Source of the DNA: Malachius bipustulatus
Taxonomy: Eukaryota; Arthropoda; Insecta; Coleoptera; Melyridae
DNA: 64,000 nt
NCBI GenBank assembly: GCA_910589415.1
Contig: OU342631.1
Location: forward strand, 60,788,598 to 60,852,597
Direction: 5' to 3'
The notes beneath the pieces were generated by a model, which made no database searches, was not told where the DNA came from, and saw only the letters and a program-made list of their open reading frames with translations. Positions 21,971 to 31,960 of this stretch are shown here, in pieces (within the stretch, counting starts at the first letter, position 1; the number at the start of each line of letters is the position of its first letter). The translations under genes were made by a program, and so were the position numbers.

Positions 21971-24451
21971 ATGGGTTTTTTTCCAAGACATCACACGACA
22001 ACACGGACAAGTGACTTGCACGATGTTGAAATCCTGTGGCGAACAATAACACCAAGCTAGCGGCTCTCAGGAATAGGAGGATTTTTTTGCTTCAATGTAA
22101 GGCGGCAGGCGTCATCCCCAACCACATCGGCCAGAACATCAACAGCCTCTACAACTGCTGGGACAACCGAGTGAGGATGGAGAGAGAGATAGTCAACTAA
22201 ACTGCAGGTTGAAACACAGAATACTATCTATTGAGGTAACATTTACAGTAAAATCAGTTGTCCTCTTGGAAAAAGAAAACAACAATCTTTTAAATAAATT
22301 ATTATGAAAGATTACCTAGAGCAGTAATCAATGAATTCATTGCAAGACAACAAATTTTCTTACAATCGTAAATTTTCACTCGATTAAAAACACTAACATC
22401 CACTAAATTAAATAAGTTAAATAAGTTAAAAAAAAGGGAAATCCAACTTGTAAAAACAGAGGACAGCTGGTTTAAAAACTTGGGTGATTTTCATTTCCCT
22501 CCAGACATTCGTGCACTGCTGTCACTCGGACCTAAATTTAGCATAACCATGCCAAGGGAACTAATTAACATTCCAAAGTTACTAGCTGAGGTAGAAGATT
22601 TAATCACTTTGCATGAAATACAAAACCGAGACAGTTTGAGGGCTAGGGTAACATATATGATAACAGACGCACTAACAAATTCAAATAAGGAAAAGACGTA
22701 CTTACAATCACTTTTTTACAAGACAAAAAAATTCCTCAAAGATCACCCTGAGTGCATTATAACTAAAGCAGATAAAGGTAATGTCACAGTAGCAATGTCC
22801 AAAGACCAGTACAGAGAGAGGGCTGAAACAATCTTAAATGACAATAAATATTACTCGAGATTAACCAGAGACCCCACTCTAACATTTCAAAAAAGAACCA
22901 ACGATTTCATAAAAAATCTTGTCGATAAGGGATACATAGACCAACGAAAAGGCAAACAAATGTATTCTTACAACACTGTCCCAGGTTTTTTCTATGGCTT
23001 ACCCAAGATCCACAAAGCCAACACACCACTCCGACCTATCGTTGCGTCTATCAATACCCCCACTTCATCTCTTTCCCAATTAGCAGCAGACATAATTACA
23101 TCTTCATTCGACAATGAAAACGACCCATATTTTGTTAAGGATTCTTTCGAATTTTCACAATTCGCTAACAACATGACGCTGCCTGAAAATTATGTACTGG
23201 TGAGTCTTGATGTAGTTTCTCTATATAGCAACATCCCCCTAGACCTAGCTCTGTTCAGCATCAGAAACAAATGGCATTCCATCAGCCAATTCACTAACAT
23301 TCCATGTGACCTATTCATTGAACTGATCAAGCTGACTTTCGACTGTAGCTACTTTTCGTTCGAAGGGAACATATACAAACAAATTTTTGTTTGCCCCATG
23401 GGGTCGATACTCAGCCCGTCCTTGGCGAGGTTAGTCATGGACCTCGTCCTTGACCAGGTTATACCCCGTTTATCTTTTCCTCTTCCATTCATTAAAAAAT
23501 ATGTGGATGACATTCTAACAGCCATCCCAAAGGACAAGGTTGATGAAACGTTGACAGTTTTCAACGGTTTCAATCAACACATCCAATTTACAATGGAAAG
23601 AGAAACAAACAACAGTGTTCCTTTCCTGGATACCAAACCTATAAGACAAGAAAACGGCACAATTATGGTTGATTGGTACAGAAAACCTACTAATTCAGAT
23701 AGATACATACATTATAAATCTAACCATCCGATTAAACAAAAAATCAACCTAATCATAGGCCTAAAAAATAGAATAATAAAAATATGTCATCCATCACTAA
23801 GACGGGAGAATCTGGTCAAGCTCAGGTCCATCCTACTAAAAAACGGTTATCCTAACAGTATAATTAACAAACATCTCTTTAGCACCTCTCTTCCAACCAA
23901 CACCCCCCAACCAAATCAAAGAACACCAATAGAAAATAGAGAGACCTCCAACTCCCCCCGAGAGAGTCCATTGACGAGATATGTGGCTCTACCACTAATT
24001 AACAACCTTACCGACAGACTCATCTCTGTGCTGAAAATGGACAACCTGAAATTTGCTATAAAGTAACAAATTCAAAATCAACAACCTTTTCTCTAGACTA
24101 AAAGACCCAATAGAAAAGGAAAAAAAATGGGGTGTAGTATACAGCATTCCCTGCTCCAACTGTGACCTAACATACATAGGGCAGACATCCCAACAACTCA
24201 AACAAAGAATAACTCAACACAAAAGTGACACCAAAAAAACAAACAAAAAATGTGCTCTGGCCACACACTGTAGAACCACCGGTCATGTAATGAACTATGC
24301 CGAGTCTAGAATTTTGGAAACTGAGGACAGAACATCAAAAAGGTCCTTTTTAGAAATGGTTTACATCCAAAAAAATAAAAATTCAATGAATTCTAATACA
24401 GACACAAAAAATCTGAGTAACATCTATTCATATCTCATATCACTAGCATAA
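21971..24451 (+). pseudogene. PLE unit 2 reverse transcriptase/GIY-YIG ORF, frameshifted
   Basis: This is the same protein as unit 3. Frame breaks fall in the first 500 bp (about 22034, 22196, 22303, 22356, 22373, and a short duplication of AATAAGTTAAAT near 22410) and at about 24058. The stretch 22480-24066 is open and covers the end of the N-terminal region, the whole RT domain and the linker. The GIY-YIG part continues in another frame to the stop at 24449. One real-looking substitution (G to T near 23389) turns the conserved glycine of the FGCPMG block into valine; that glycine is nearly invariant in PLE reverse transcriptases, so the copy would be impaired even without the indels. Confidence 0.85.
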
Positions 24452-25144
24452 TTAAATAAATAAAGTGACGGCAGTCTCATTGTCTTGTAGTGGATAAAAA
24501 CATCAATTATGTAATGTATTGTTATATGGGGCTATATAAATCAAATTATTTATATCAGTGCTATATAATAAAATTAAAATCTAATGTAACATCTCCCAAG
24601 TGGTTTTCACCTCAATTCAATAGTGGGTGTAGTAGTGAGCTGGTTAGCCCAAAAAATAATTTATTCACATCAATCAGTCAACAAGACAGAAGACCAATCC
24701 ACCAACTTGAAGTAACATCTGTCAGTTCTCTCTCTTCTTTTCACATGTCAATTATGTCAACCGTCATCTTGTCTCAACAAAACAGTTAAAAATTTTTTAA
24801 AAATTTTTCGCAGTTATCAATCACCTCGCTGCAATAGTGACAAGATGGTCGTGAAGACATGAATAATTCGTCATCCACCATCCAAATATTTTAATTTTAA
24901 ATTTTAAATGTGTTTTAAATATGTAAAAAGTGATTTAAACCTACAGGAGTTGTCCTATTTAACATGTTCTTGATAGTTCTGCCAATTTTGTTTTTAAAAT
25001 CTCTGAAGTAATGATCCCCTAAGAATGTTAGCCATGTGCTTTGAATTAACCTCAACATTTTGTAAGTACCTACTTAGTTAAATTAATTGTTCGAATATAA
25101 GATAGATCCAACAACTTACCTTTACATTGTCTTGTTGTAGTACC

Positions 25145-25179
25145 CTGATGAAGGAGCCAAACCAGCTCCGAAACGTTGG
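25145..25179 (+). ncRNA. Hammerhead-ribozyme-like motif, between units 2 and 3 (reference copy)
   Basis: In order: CTGATGA core box, one unpaired A, stem II GGAGC/GCTCC closed by a 7-base loop, GAAAC box, then GTTGG. Read as a hammerhead, stem III can only be the self-complementary ACGT, too short to close in one molecule, followed by the cleavage position after GTT. Stem I can form between AGTACC just upstream and GG...GTACT downstream, with an A-rich internal loop. PLE repeats are known to carry small hammerhead variants that work as dimers. The extra A before stem II departs from the textbook core, so activity is not certain. An AATAAA lies directly 3' of the motif. Confidence 0.75.
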
Positions 25180-25311
25180 AAAAAAATAAAGAGTGTACTA
25201 AGAAAGAAGTTTCATTTTTCTCGCCACACAGTGCCGTAACCAGCCCACTAGATTAATTTATCTGTTGTTTCAACGAGTACGGCGTTACTCCGTTTCAAAT
25301 ATTATTACAGG

Positions 25312-27777
25312 ATGGGTTTTTTCCAAGACATCACACGACAACACGGACAAGTGACTTGCACGATGTTGAAATCCTGGGCGAACAATAACACCAAGCTAGC
25401 GGCTCTCAGGAATAGGAGGATTTTTTTGCTTCAATGTAAGGCGGCAGGCGTCATCCCCAACCACATCGGCCAGAACATCAACAGCCTCTACAACTGCTGG
25501 GACAACCGAGTGAGGATGGAGAGAGAGATAGTCAACTTAAACTGCAGGTTGAAACACAGAATACTATCTATTGAGGTAACATTTACAGTAAAATCAGTTG
25601 TCCTCTTGGAAAAAGAAAACAACAATCTTTTAAATAAATTATATGAAAGATTACCTAGAGCAGTAATCAATGAATTCATTGCAAGACAACAAATTTCTTA
25701 CAATCGTAAATTTCACTCGATTAAAAACACTAACATCACTAAATTAAATAAGTTAAAAAAAAGGGAAATCCAACTTGTAAAAACAGAGGACAGCTGGTTT
25801 AAAAACTTGGGTGATTTTCATTTCCCTCCAGACATTCGTGCACTGCTGTCACTCGGACCTAAATTTAGCATAACCATGCCAAGGGAACTAATTAACATTC
25901 CAAAGTTACTAGCTGAGGTAGAAGATTTAATCACTTTGCATGAAATACAAAACCGAGACAGTTTGAGGGCTAGGGTAACATATATGATAACAGACGCACT
26001 AACAAATTCAAATAAGGAAAAGACGTACTTACAATCACTTTTTTACAAGACAAAAAAATTCCTCAAAGATCACCCTGAGTGCATTATAACTAAAGCAGAT
26101 AAAGGTAATGTCACAGTAGCAATGTCCAAAGACCAGTACAGAGAGAGGGCTGAAACAATCTTAAATGACAATAAATATTACTCGAGATTAACCAGAGACC
26201 CCACTCTAACATTTCAAAAAAGAACCAACGATTTCATAAAAAATCTTGTCGATAAGGGATACATAGACCAACGAAAAGGCAAACAAATGTATTCTTACAA
26301 CACTGTCCCAGGTTTTTTCTATGGCTTACCCAAGATCCACAAAGCCAACACACCACTCCGACCTATCGTTGCGTCTATCAATACCCCCACTTCATCTCTT
26401 TCCCAATTAGCAGCAGACATAATTACATCTTCATTCGACAATGAAAACGACCCATATTTTGTTAAGGATTCTTTCGAATTTTCACAATTCGCTAACAACA
26501 TGACGCTGCCTGAAAATTATGTACTGGTGAGTCTTGATGTAGTTTCTCTATATAGCAACATCCCCCTAGACCTAGCTCTGTTCAGCATCAGAAACAAATG
26601 GCATTCCATCAGCCAATTCACTAACATTCCATGTGACCTATTCATTGAACTGATCAAGCTGACTTTCGACTGTAGCTACTTTTCGTTCGAAGGGAACATA
26701 TACAAACAAATTTTTGGTTGCCCCATGGGGTCGATACTCAGCCCGTCCTTGGCGAGGTTAGTCATGGACCTCGTCCTTGACCAGGTTATACCCCGTTTAT
26801 CTTTTCCTCTTCCATTCATTAAAAAATATGTGGATGACATTCTAACAGCCATCCCAAAGGACAAGGTTGATGAAACGTTGACAGTGTTCAACGGTTTCAA
26901 TCAACACATCCAATTTACAATGGAAAGAGAAACAAACAACAGTGTTCCTTTCCTGGATACCAAACCTATAAGACAAGAAAACGGCACAATTATGGTTGAT
27001 TGGTACAGAAAACCTACTAATTCAGATAGATACATACATTATAAATCTAACCATCCGATTAAACAAAAAATCAACCTAATCATAGGCCTAAAAAATAGAA
27101 TAATAAAAATATGTCATCCATCACTAAGACGGGAGAATCTGGTCAAGCTCAGGTCCATCCTACTAAAAAACGGTTATCCTAACAGTATAATTAACAAACA
27201 TCTCTTTAGCACCTCTCTTCCAACCAACACCCCCCAACCAAATCAAAGAACACCAATAGAAAATAGAGAGACCTCCAACTCCCCCCGAGAGAGTCCATTG
27301 ACGAGATATGTGGCTCTACCACTAATTAACAACCTTACCGACAGACTCATCTCTGTGCTGAAAATGGACAACCTGAAATTTGCTAAAAGTAACAAATTCA
27401 AAATCAACAACCTTTTCTCTAGACTAAAAGACCCAATAGAAAAGGAAAAAAAATGGGGTGTAGTATACAGCATTCCCTGCTCCAACTGTGACCTAACATA
27501 CATAGGGCAGACATCCCAACAACTCAAACAAAGAATAACTCAACACAAAAGTGACACCAAAAAAACAAACAAAAAATGTGCTCTGGCCACACACTGTAGA
27601 ACCACCGGTCATGTAATGAACTATGCCGAGTCTAGAATTTTGGAAACTGAGGACAGAACATCAAAAAGGTCCTTTTTAGAAATGGTTTACATCCAAAAAA
27701 ATAAAAATTCAATGAATTCTAATACAGACACAAAAAATCTGAGTAACATCTATTCATATCTCATATCACTAGCATAA
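25312..27777 (+). CDS. Penelope-like element protein, unit 3, intact: reverse transcriptase with C-terminal GIY-YIG endonuclease
   Basis: 821 residues, uninterrupted. Residues 1-250 form the basic N-terminal region with a helix-rich segment. The PLE signature TKADKGNV is at about 260-267. RT blocks follow: LPKIHK and PLRPIVASIN near 345-360, SLDVVSLYSNIPLD near 410-423, FGCPMGS near 467-473 and catalytic YVDD at 506-509. PVPFLD-like NNSVPFLDTK and the RKPTNSD block come next. A linker with NLTDRLISVL leads to the endonuclease, with VVYSIPC..C at about 716 and YIGQTS at about 730, a conserved R and H, CALATHC..TGH, and the candidate catalytic glutamate in SFLEMVYI. The family copies its RNA at a nick made by this nuclease. 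AATAAA overlaps the bases after the stop. Start chosen at the ATG that follows a TTATTACAG acceptor-like site. Confidence 0.95.
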   Translation: MGFFQDITRQHGQVTCTMLKSWANNNTKLAALRNRRIFLLQCKAAGVIPNHIGQNINSLYNCWDNRVRMEREIVNLNCRLKHRILSIEVTFTVKSVVLLEKENNNLLNKLYERLPRAVINEFIARQQISYNRKFHSIKNTNITKLNKLKKREIQLVKTEDSWFKNLGDFHFPPDIRALLSLGPKFSITMPRELINIPKLLAEVEDLITLHEIQNRDSLRARVTYMITDALTNSNKEKTYLQSLFYKTKKFLKDHPECIITKADKGNVTVAMSKDQYRERAETILNDNKYYSRLTRDPTLTFQKRTNDFIKNLVDKGYIDQRKGKQMYSYNTVPGFFYGLPKIHKANTPLRPIVASINTPTSSLSQLAADIITSSFDNENDPYFVKDSFEFSQFANNMTLPENYVLVSLDVVSLYSNIPLDLALFSIRNKWHSISQFTNIPCDLFIELIKLTFDCSYFSFEGNIYKQIFGCPMGSILSPSLARLVMDLVLDQVIPRLSFPLPFIKKYVDDILTAIPKDKVDETLTVFNGFNQHIQFTMERETNNSVPFLDTKPIRQENGTIMVDWYRKPTNSDRYIHYKSNHPIKQKINLIIGLKNRIIKICHPSLRRENLVKLRSILLKNGYPNSIINKHLFSTSLPTNTPQPNQRTPIENRETSNSPRESPLTRYVALPLINNLTDRLISVLKMDNLKFAKSNKFKINNLFSRLKDPIEKEKKWGVVYSIPCSNCDLTYIGQTSQQLKQRITQHKSDTKKTNKKCALATHCRTTGHVMNYAESRILETEDRTSKRSFLEMVYIQKNKNSMNSNTDTKNLSNIYSYLISLA

Positions 27778-28385
27778 TTAAATAAATAAAGTGACGGCAG
27801 TCTCATTGTCTTGTAGTGGATAAAAACATCAATTATGTAATGTATTGTTATATGGGGCTATATAAATCAAATTATTTATATCAGTGCTATATAATAAAAT
27901 TAAAATCTAATGTAACATCTCCCAAGTGGTTTTCACCTCAATTCAATAGTGGGTGTAGTAGTGAGCTGGTTAGCCCAAAAAATAATTTATTCACATCAAT
28001 CAGTCAACAAGACAGAAGACAATCCACCAACTTGAAGTAACATCTGTCAGTTCTCTCTCTTCTTTTCACATGTCAATTATGTCAACCGTCATCTTGTCTC
28101 AACAAATCAGTTAAAAATTTTTTAAAAATTTTTCGCAGTTATCAATCACCTCGCTGCAATAGTGACAAGATGGTCGTGAAGACATGAATAATTCGTCATC
28201 CACCATCCAAATATTTTAATTTTAAATTTTAAATGTGTTTTAAATATGTAAAAGGGAATTAAACCTACAGGAGTTGTCCTATTTAACATGTTCTTGATAG
28301 TTCTGCCAATTTTGTTTTTAAAATCTCTGAAGTAATGATCCCCTAAGAATGTTAGCCATGTGCTTTGAATTAACCTCAACATTTT

Positions 28386-28634
28386 GTAAGTACCTACTTA
28401 GTTAAATTAATTGTTCGAATATAAGATAGATCCAACAACTTACCTTTACATTGTCTTGTTGTAGTACCCTGATGAAGGAGCCAAACCAGCTCCGAAACGT
28501 TGGAAAAAAATAAAGAGTGTACTAAGAAAGAAGTTTCATTTTTCTCGCCACACAGTGCCGTAACCAGCCCACTAGATTAATTTATCTGTTGTTTCAACGA
28601 GTACGGCGTTACTCCGTTTCAAATATTATTACAG
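28386..28634 (+). other. Predicted 5'-UTR intron of the PLE, enclosing the ribozyme motif
   Basis: TTTTG|GTAAGT-like donor (GTAAGTACC) and a TATTATTACAG acceptor ending one base before the start codon delimit 249 bp, repeated in every unit. Introns in Penelope 5' regions are known from Drosophila virilis. Splicing here is inferred from the site sequences only. If real, the hammerhead motif would be removed from spliced mRNA but kept in unspliced RNA. Confidence 0.45.
28469..28503 (+). ncRNA. Hammerhead-ribozyme-like motif, between units 3 and 4
   Basis: Identical to the reference motif at 25145. Confidence 0.75.
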
Positions 28635-28635
28635 G

Positions 28636-31102
28636 ATGGGTTTTTTCCAAGACATCACACGACAACACGGACAAGTGACTTGCACGATGTTGAAATCCTG
28701 GGCGAACAATAACACCAAGCTAGCGGCTCTCAGGAATAGGAGGATTTTTTTGCTTCAATGTAAGGCGGCAGGCGTCATCCCCAACCACATCGGCCAGAAC
28801 ATCAACAGCCTCTACAACTGCTGGGACAACCGAGTGAGGATGGAGAGAGAGATAGTCAACTTAAACTGCAGGTTGAAACACAGAATACTATCTATTGAGG
28901 TAACATTTACAGTAAAATCAGTTGTCCTCTTGGAAAAAGAAAACAACAATCTTTTAAATAAATTATATGAAAGATTACCTAGAGCAGTAATCAATGAATT
29001 CATTGCAAGACAACAAATTTCTTACAATCGTAAATTTCACTCGATTAAAAACACTAACATCACTAAATTAAATAAGTTAAAAAAAAGGGAAATCCAACTT
29101 GTAAAAACAGAGGACAGCTGGTTTAAAAACTTGGGTGATTTTCATTTCCCTCCAGACATTCGTGCACTGCTGTCACTCGGACCTAAATTTAGCATAACCA
29201 TGCCAAGGGAACTAATTAACATTCCAAAGTTACTAGCTGAGGTAGAAGATTTAATCACTTTGCATGAAATACAAAACCGAGACAGTTTGAGGGCTAGGGT
29301 AACATATATGATAACAGACGCACTAACAAATTCAAATAAGGAAAAGACGTACTTACAATCACTTTTTTACAAGACAAAAAAATTCCTCAAAGATCACCCT
29401 GAGTGCATTATAACTAAAGCAGATAAAGGTAATGTCACAGTAGCAATGTCCAAAGACCAGTACAGAGAGAGGGCTGAAACAATCTTAAATGACAATAAAT
29501 ATTACTCGAGATTAACCAGAGACCCCACTCTAACATTTCAAAAAAGAACCAACGATTTCATAAAAAATCTTGTCGATAAGGGATACATAGACCAACGAAA
29601 AGGCAAACAAATGTATTCTTACAACACTGTCCCAGGTTTTTTCTATGGCTTACCCAAGATCCACAAAGCCAACACACCACTCCGACCTATCGTTGCGTCT
29701 ATCAATACCCCCACTTCATCTCTTTCCCAATTAGCAGCAGACATAATTACATCTTCATTCGACAATGAAAACGACCCATATTTTGTTAAGGATTCTTTCG
29801 AATTTTCACAATTCGCTAACAACATGACGCTGCCTGAAAATTATGTACTGGTGAGTCTTGATGTAGTTTCTCTATATAGCAACATCCCCCTAGACCTAGC
29901 TCTGTTCAGCATCAGAAACAAATGGCATTCCATCAGCCAATTCACTAACATTCCATGTGACCTATTCATTGAACTGATCAAGCTGACTTTCGACTGTAGC
30001 TACTTTTCGTTCGAAGGGAACATATACAAACAAATTTTTGGTTGCCCCATGGGGTCGATACTCAGCCCGTCCTTGGCGAGGTTAGTCATGGACCTCGTCC
30101 TTGACCAGGTTATACCCCGTTTATCTTTTCCTCTTCCATTCATTAAAAAATATGTGGATGACATTCTAACAGCCATCCCAAAGGACAAGGTTGATGAAAC
30201 GTTGACAGTGTTCAACGGTTTCAATCAACACATCCAATTTACAATGGAAAGAGAAACAAACAACAGTGTTCCTTTCCTGGATACCAAACCTATAAGACAA
30301 GAAAACGGCACAATTATGGTTGATTGGTACAGAAAACCTACTAATTCAGATAGATACATACATTATAAATCTAACCATCCGATTAAACAAAAAATCAACC
30401 TAATCATAGGCCTAAAAAATAGAATAATAAAAATATGTCATCCATCACTAAGACGGGAGAATCTGGTCAAGCTCAGGTCCATCCTACTAAAAAACGGTTA
30501 TCCTAACAGTATAATTAACAAACATCTCTTTAGCACCTCTCTTCCAACCAACACCCCCCAACCAAATCAAAGAACACCAATAGAAAATAGAGAGACCTCC
30601 AACTCCCCCCGAGAGAGTCCATTGACGAGATATGTGGCTCTACCACTAATTAACAACCTTACCGACAGACTCATCTCTGTGCTGAAAATGGACAACCTGA
30701 AATTTGCTAAAAGTAACAAATTCAAAATCAACAACCTTTTCTCTAGACTAAAAGACCCAATAGAAAAGGAAAAAAAAATGGGGTGTAGTATACAGCATTC
30801 CCTGCTCCAACTGTGACCTAACATACATAGGGCAGACATCCCAACAACTCAAACAAAGAATAACTCAACACAAAAGTGACACCAAAAAAACAAACAAAAA
30901 ATGTGCTCTGGCCACACACTGTAGAACCACCGGTCATGTAATGAACTATGCCGAGTCTAGAATTTTGGAAACTGAGGACAGAACATCAAAAAGGTCCTTT
31001 TTAGAAATGGTTTACATCCAAAAAAATAAAAATTCAATGAATTCTAATACAGACACAAAAAATCTGAGTAACATCTATTCATATCTCATATCACTAGCAT
31101 AA
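28636..31102 (+). pseudogene. PLE unit 4 ORF, one-base frameshift before the endonuclease
   Basis: Identical to unit 3 up to residue ~714, where the A-run at about 30770 has nine A instead of eight. The frame then ends after 12 foreign residues at 30816, removing the GIY-YIG domain. The rest of the coding sequence to 31102 is otherwise intact in the shifted frame. The RT part is complete. As the only lesion is a homopolymer length change, it may be a sequencing error. If real, it makes an endonuclease-less RT of 726 residues. Confidence 0.85.
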
Positions 31103-31793
31103 TTAAATAAATAAAGTGACGGCAGTCTCATTGTCTTGTAGTGGATAAAAACATCAATTATGTAATGTATTGTTATATGGGGCTATATAAATCAAATTAT
31201 TTATATCAGTGCTATATAATAAAATTAAAATCTAATGTAACATCTCCCAAGTGGTTTTCACCTCAATTCAATAGTGGGTGTAGTAGTGAGCTGGTTAGCC
31301 CAAAAAATAATTTATTCACATCAATCAGTCAACAAGACAGAAGACAATCCACCAACTTGAAGTAACATCTGTCAGTTCTCTCTCTTCTTTTCACATGTCA
31401 ATTATGTCAACCGTCATCTTGTCTCAACAAATCAGTTAAAAATTTTTTAAAAATTTTTCGCAGTTATCAATCACCTCGCTGCAATAGTGACAAGATGGTC
31501 GTGAAGACATGAATAATTCGTCATCCACCATCCAAATATTTTAATTTTAAATTTTAAATGTGTTTTAAATATGTAAAAGTGATTTAAACCTACAGGAGTT
31601 GTCCTATTTAACATGTTCTTGATAGTTCTGCCAATTTTGTTTTTAAAATCTCTGAAGTAATGATCCCCTAAGAATGTTAGCCATGTGCTTTGAATTAACC
31701 TCAACATTTTGTAAGTACCTACTTAGTTAAATTAATTGTTCGAATATAAGATAGATCCAACAACTTACCTTTACATTGTCTTGTTGTAGTACC

Positions 31794-31828
31794 CTGATGA
31801 AGGAGCCAAACCAGCTCCGAAACGTTGG
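31794..31828 (+). ncRNA. Hammerhead-ribozyme-like motif, between units 4 and 5
   Basis: Identical to the reference motif at 25145. Confidence 0.75.
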
Positions 31829-31960
31829 AAAAAAATAAAGAGTGTACTAAGAAAGAAGTTTCATTTTTCTCGCCACACAGTGCCGTAACCAGCCCACTAG
31901 ATTAATTTATCTGTTGTTTCAACGAGTACGGCGTTACTCCGTTTCAAATATTATTACAGG

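Larger units (their letters stand above)
27778..28635 (+). repeat. PLE pseudo-LTR between units 3 and 4 (reference copy)
   Basis: About 858 bp from the stop codon of one unit to the start codon of the next. Parts in order: AATAAA directly after the stop, an AT-rich section, a GTAAGT donor-like site at 28386, the hammerhead-like motif at 28469, AATAAA at about 28508, and a TTACAG acceptor-like site ending at 28634, one base before the ATG. Equivalent repeats lie at 21113-21970, 24452-25311, 31103-31960, 34427-35284 and 37752-38609. This copy and the one at 21113 share the variant AAAAGGGAATTAAACC where the others read AAAAGTGATTTAAACC. Confidence 0.9.

Noticed and set aside
25488..27527. - strand frames of 60-94 codons inside each PLE ORF
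   Set aside because: They are antisense shadows of the RT/GIY-YIG coding sequence.
27816..28382. 74- and 78-codon frames repeated in every pseudo-LTR
   Set aside because: They recur only because the repeat recurs, have no recognisable domain and overlap the ribozyme/intron region; I treat them as chance frames.
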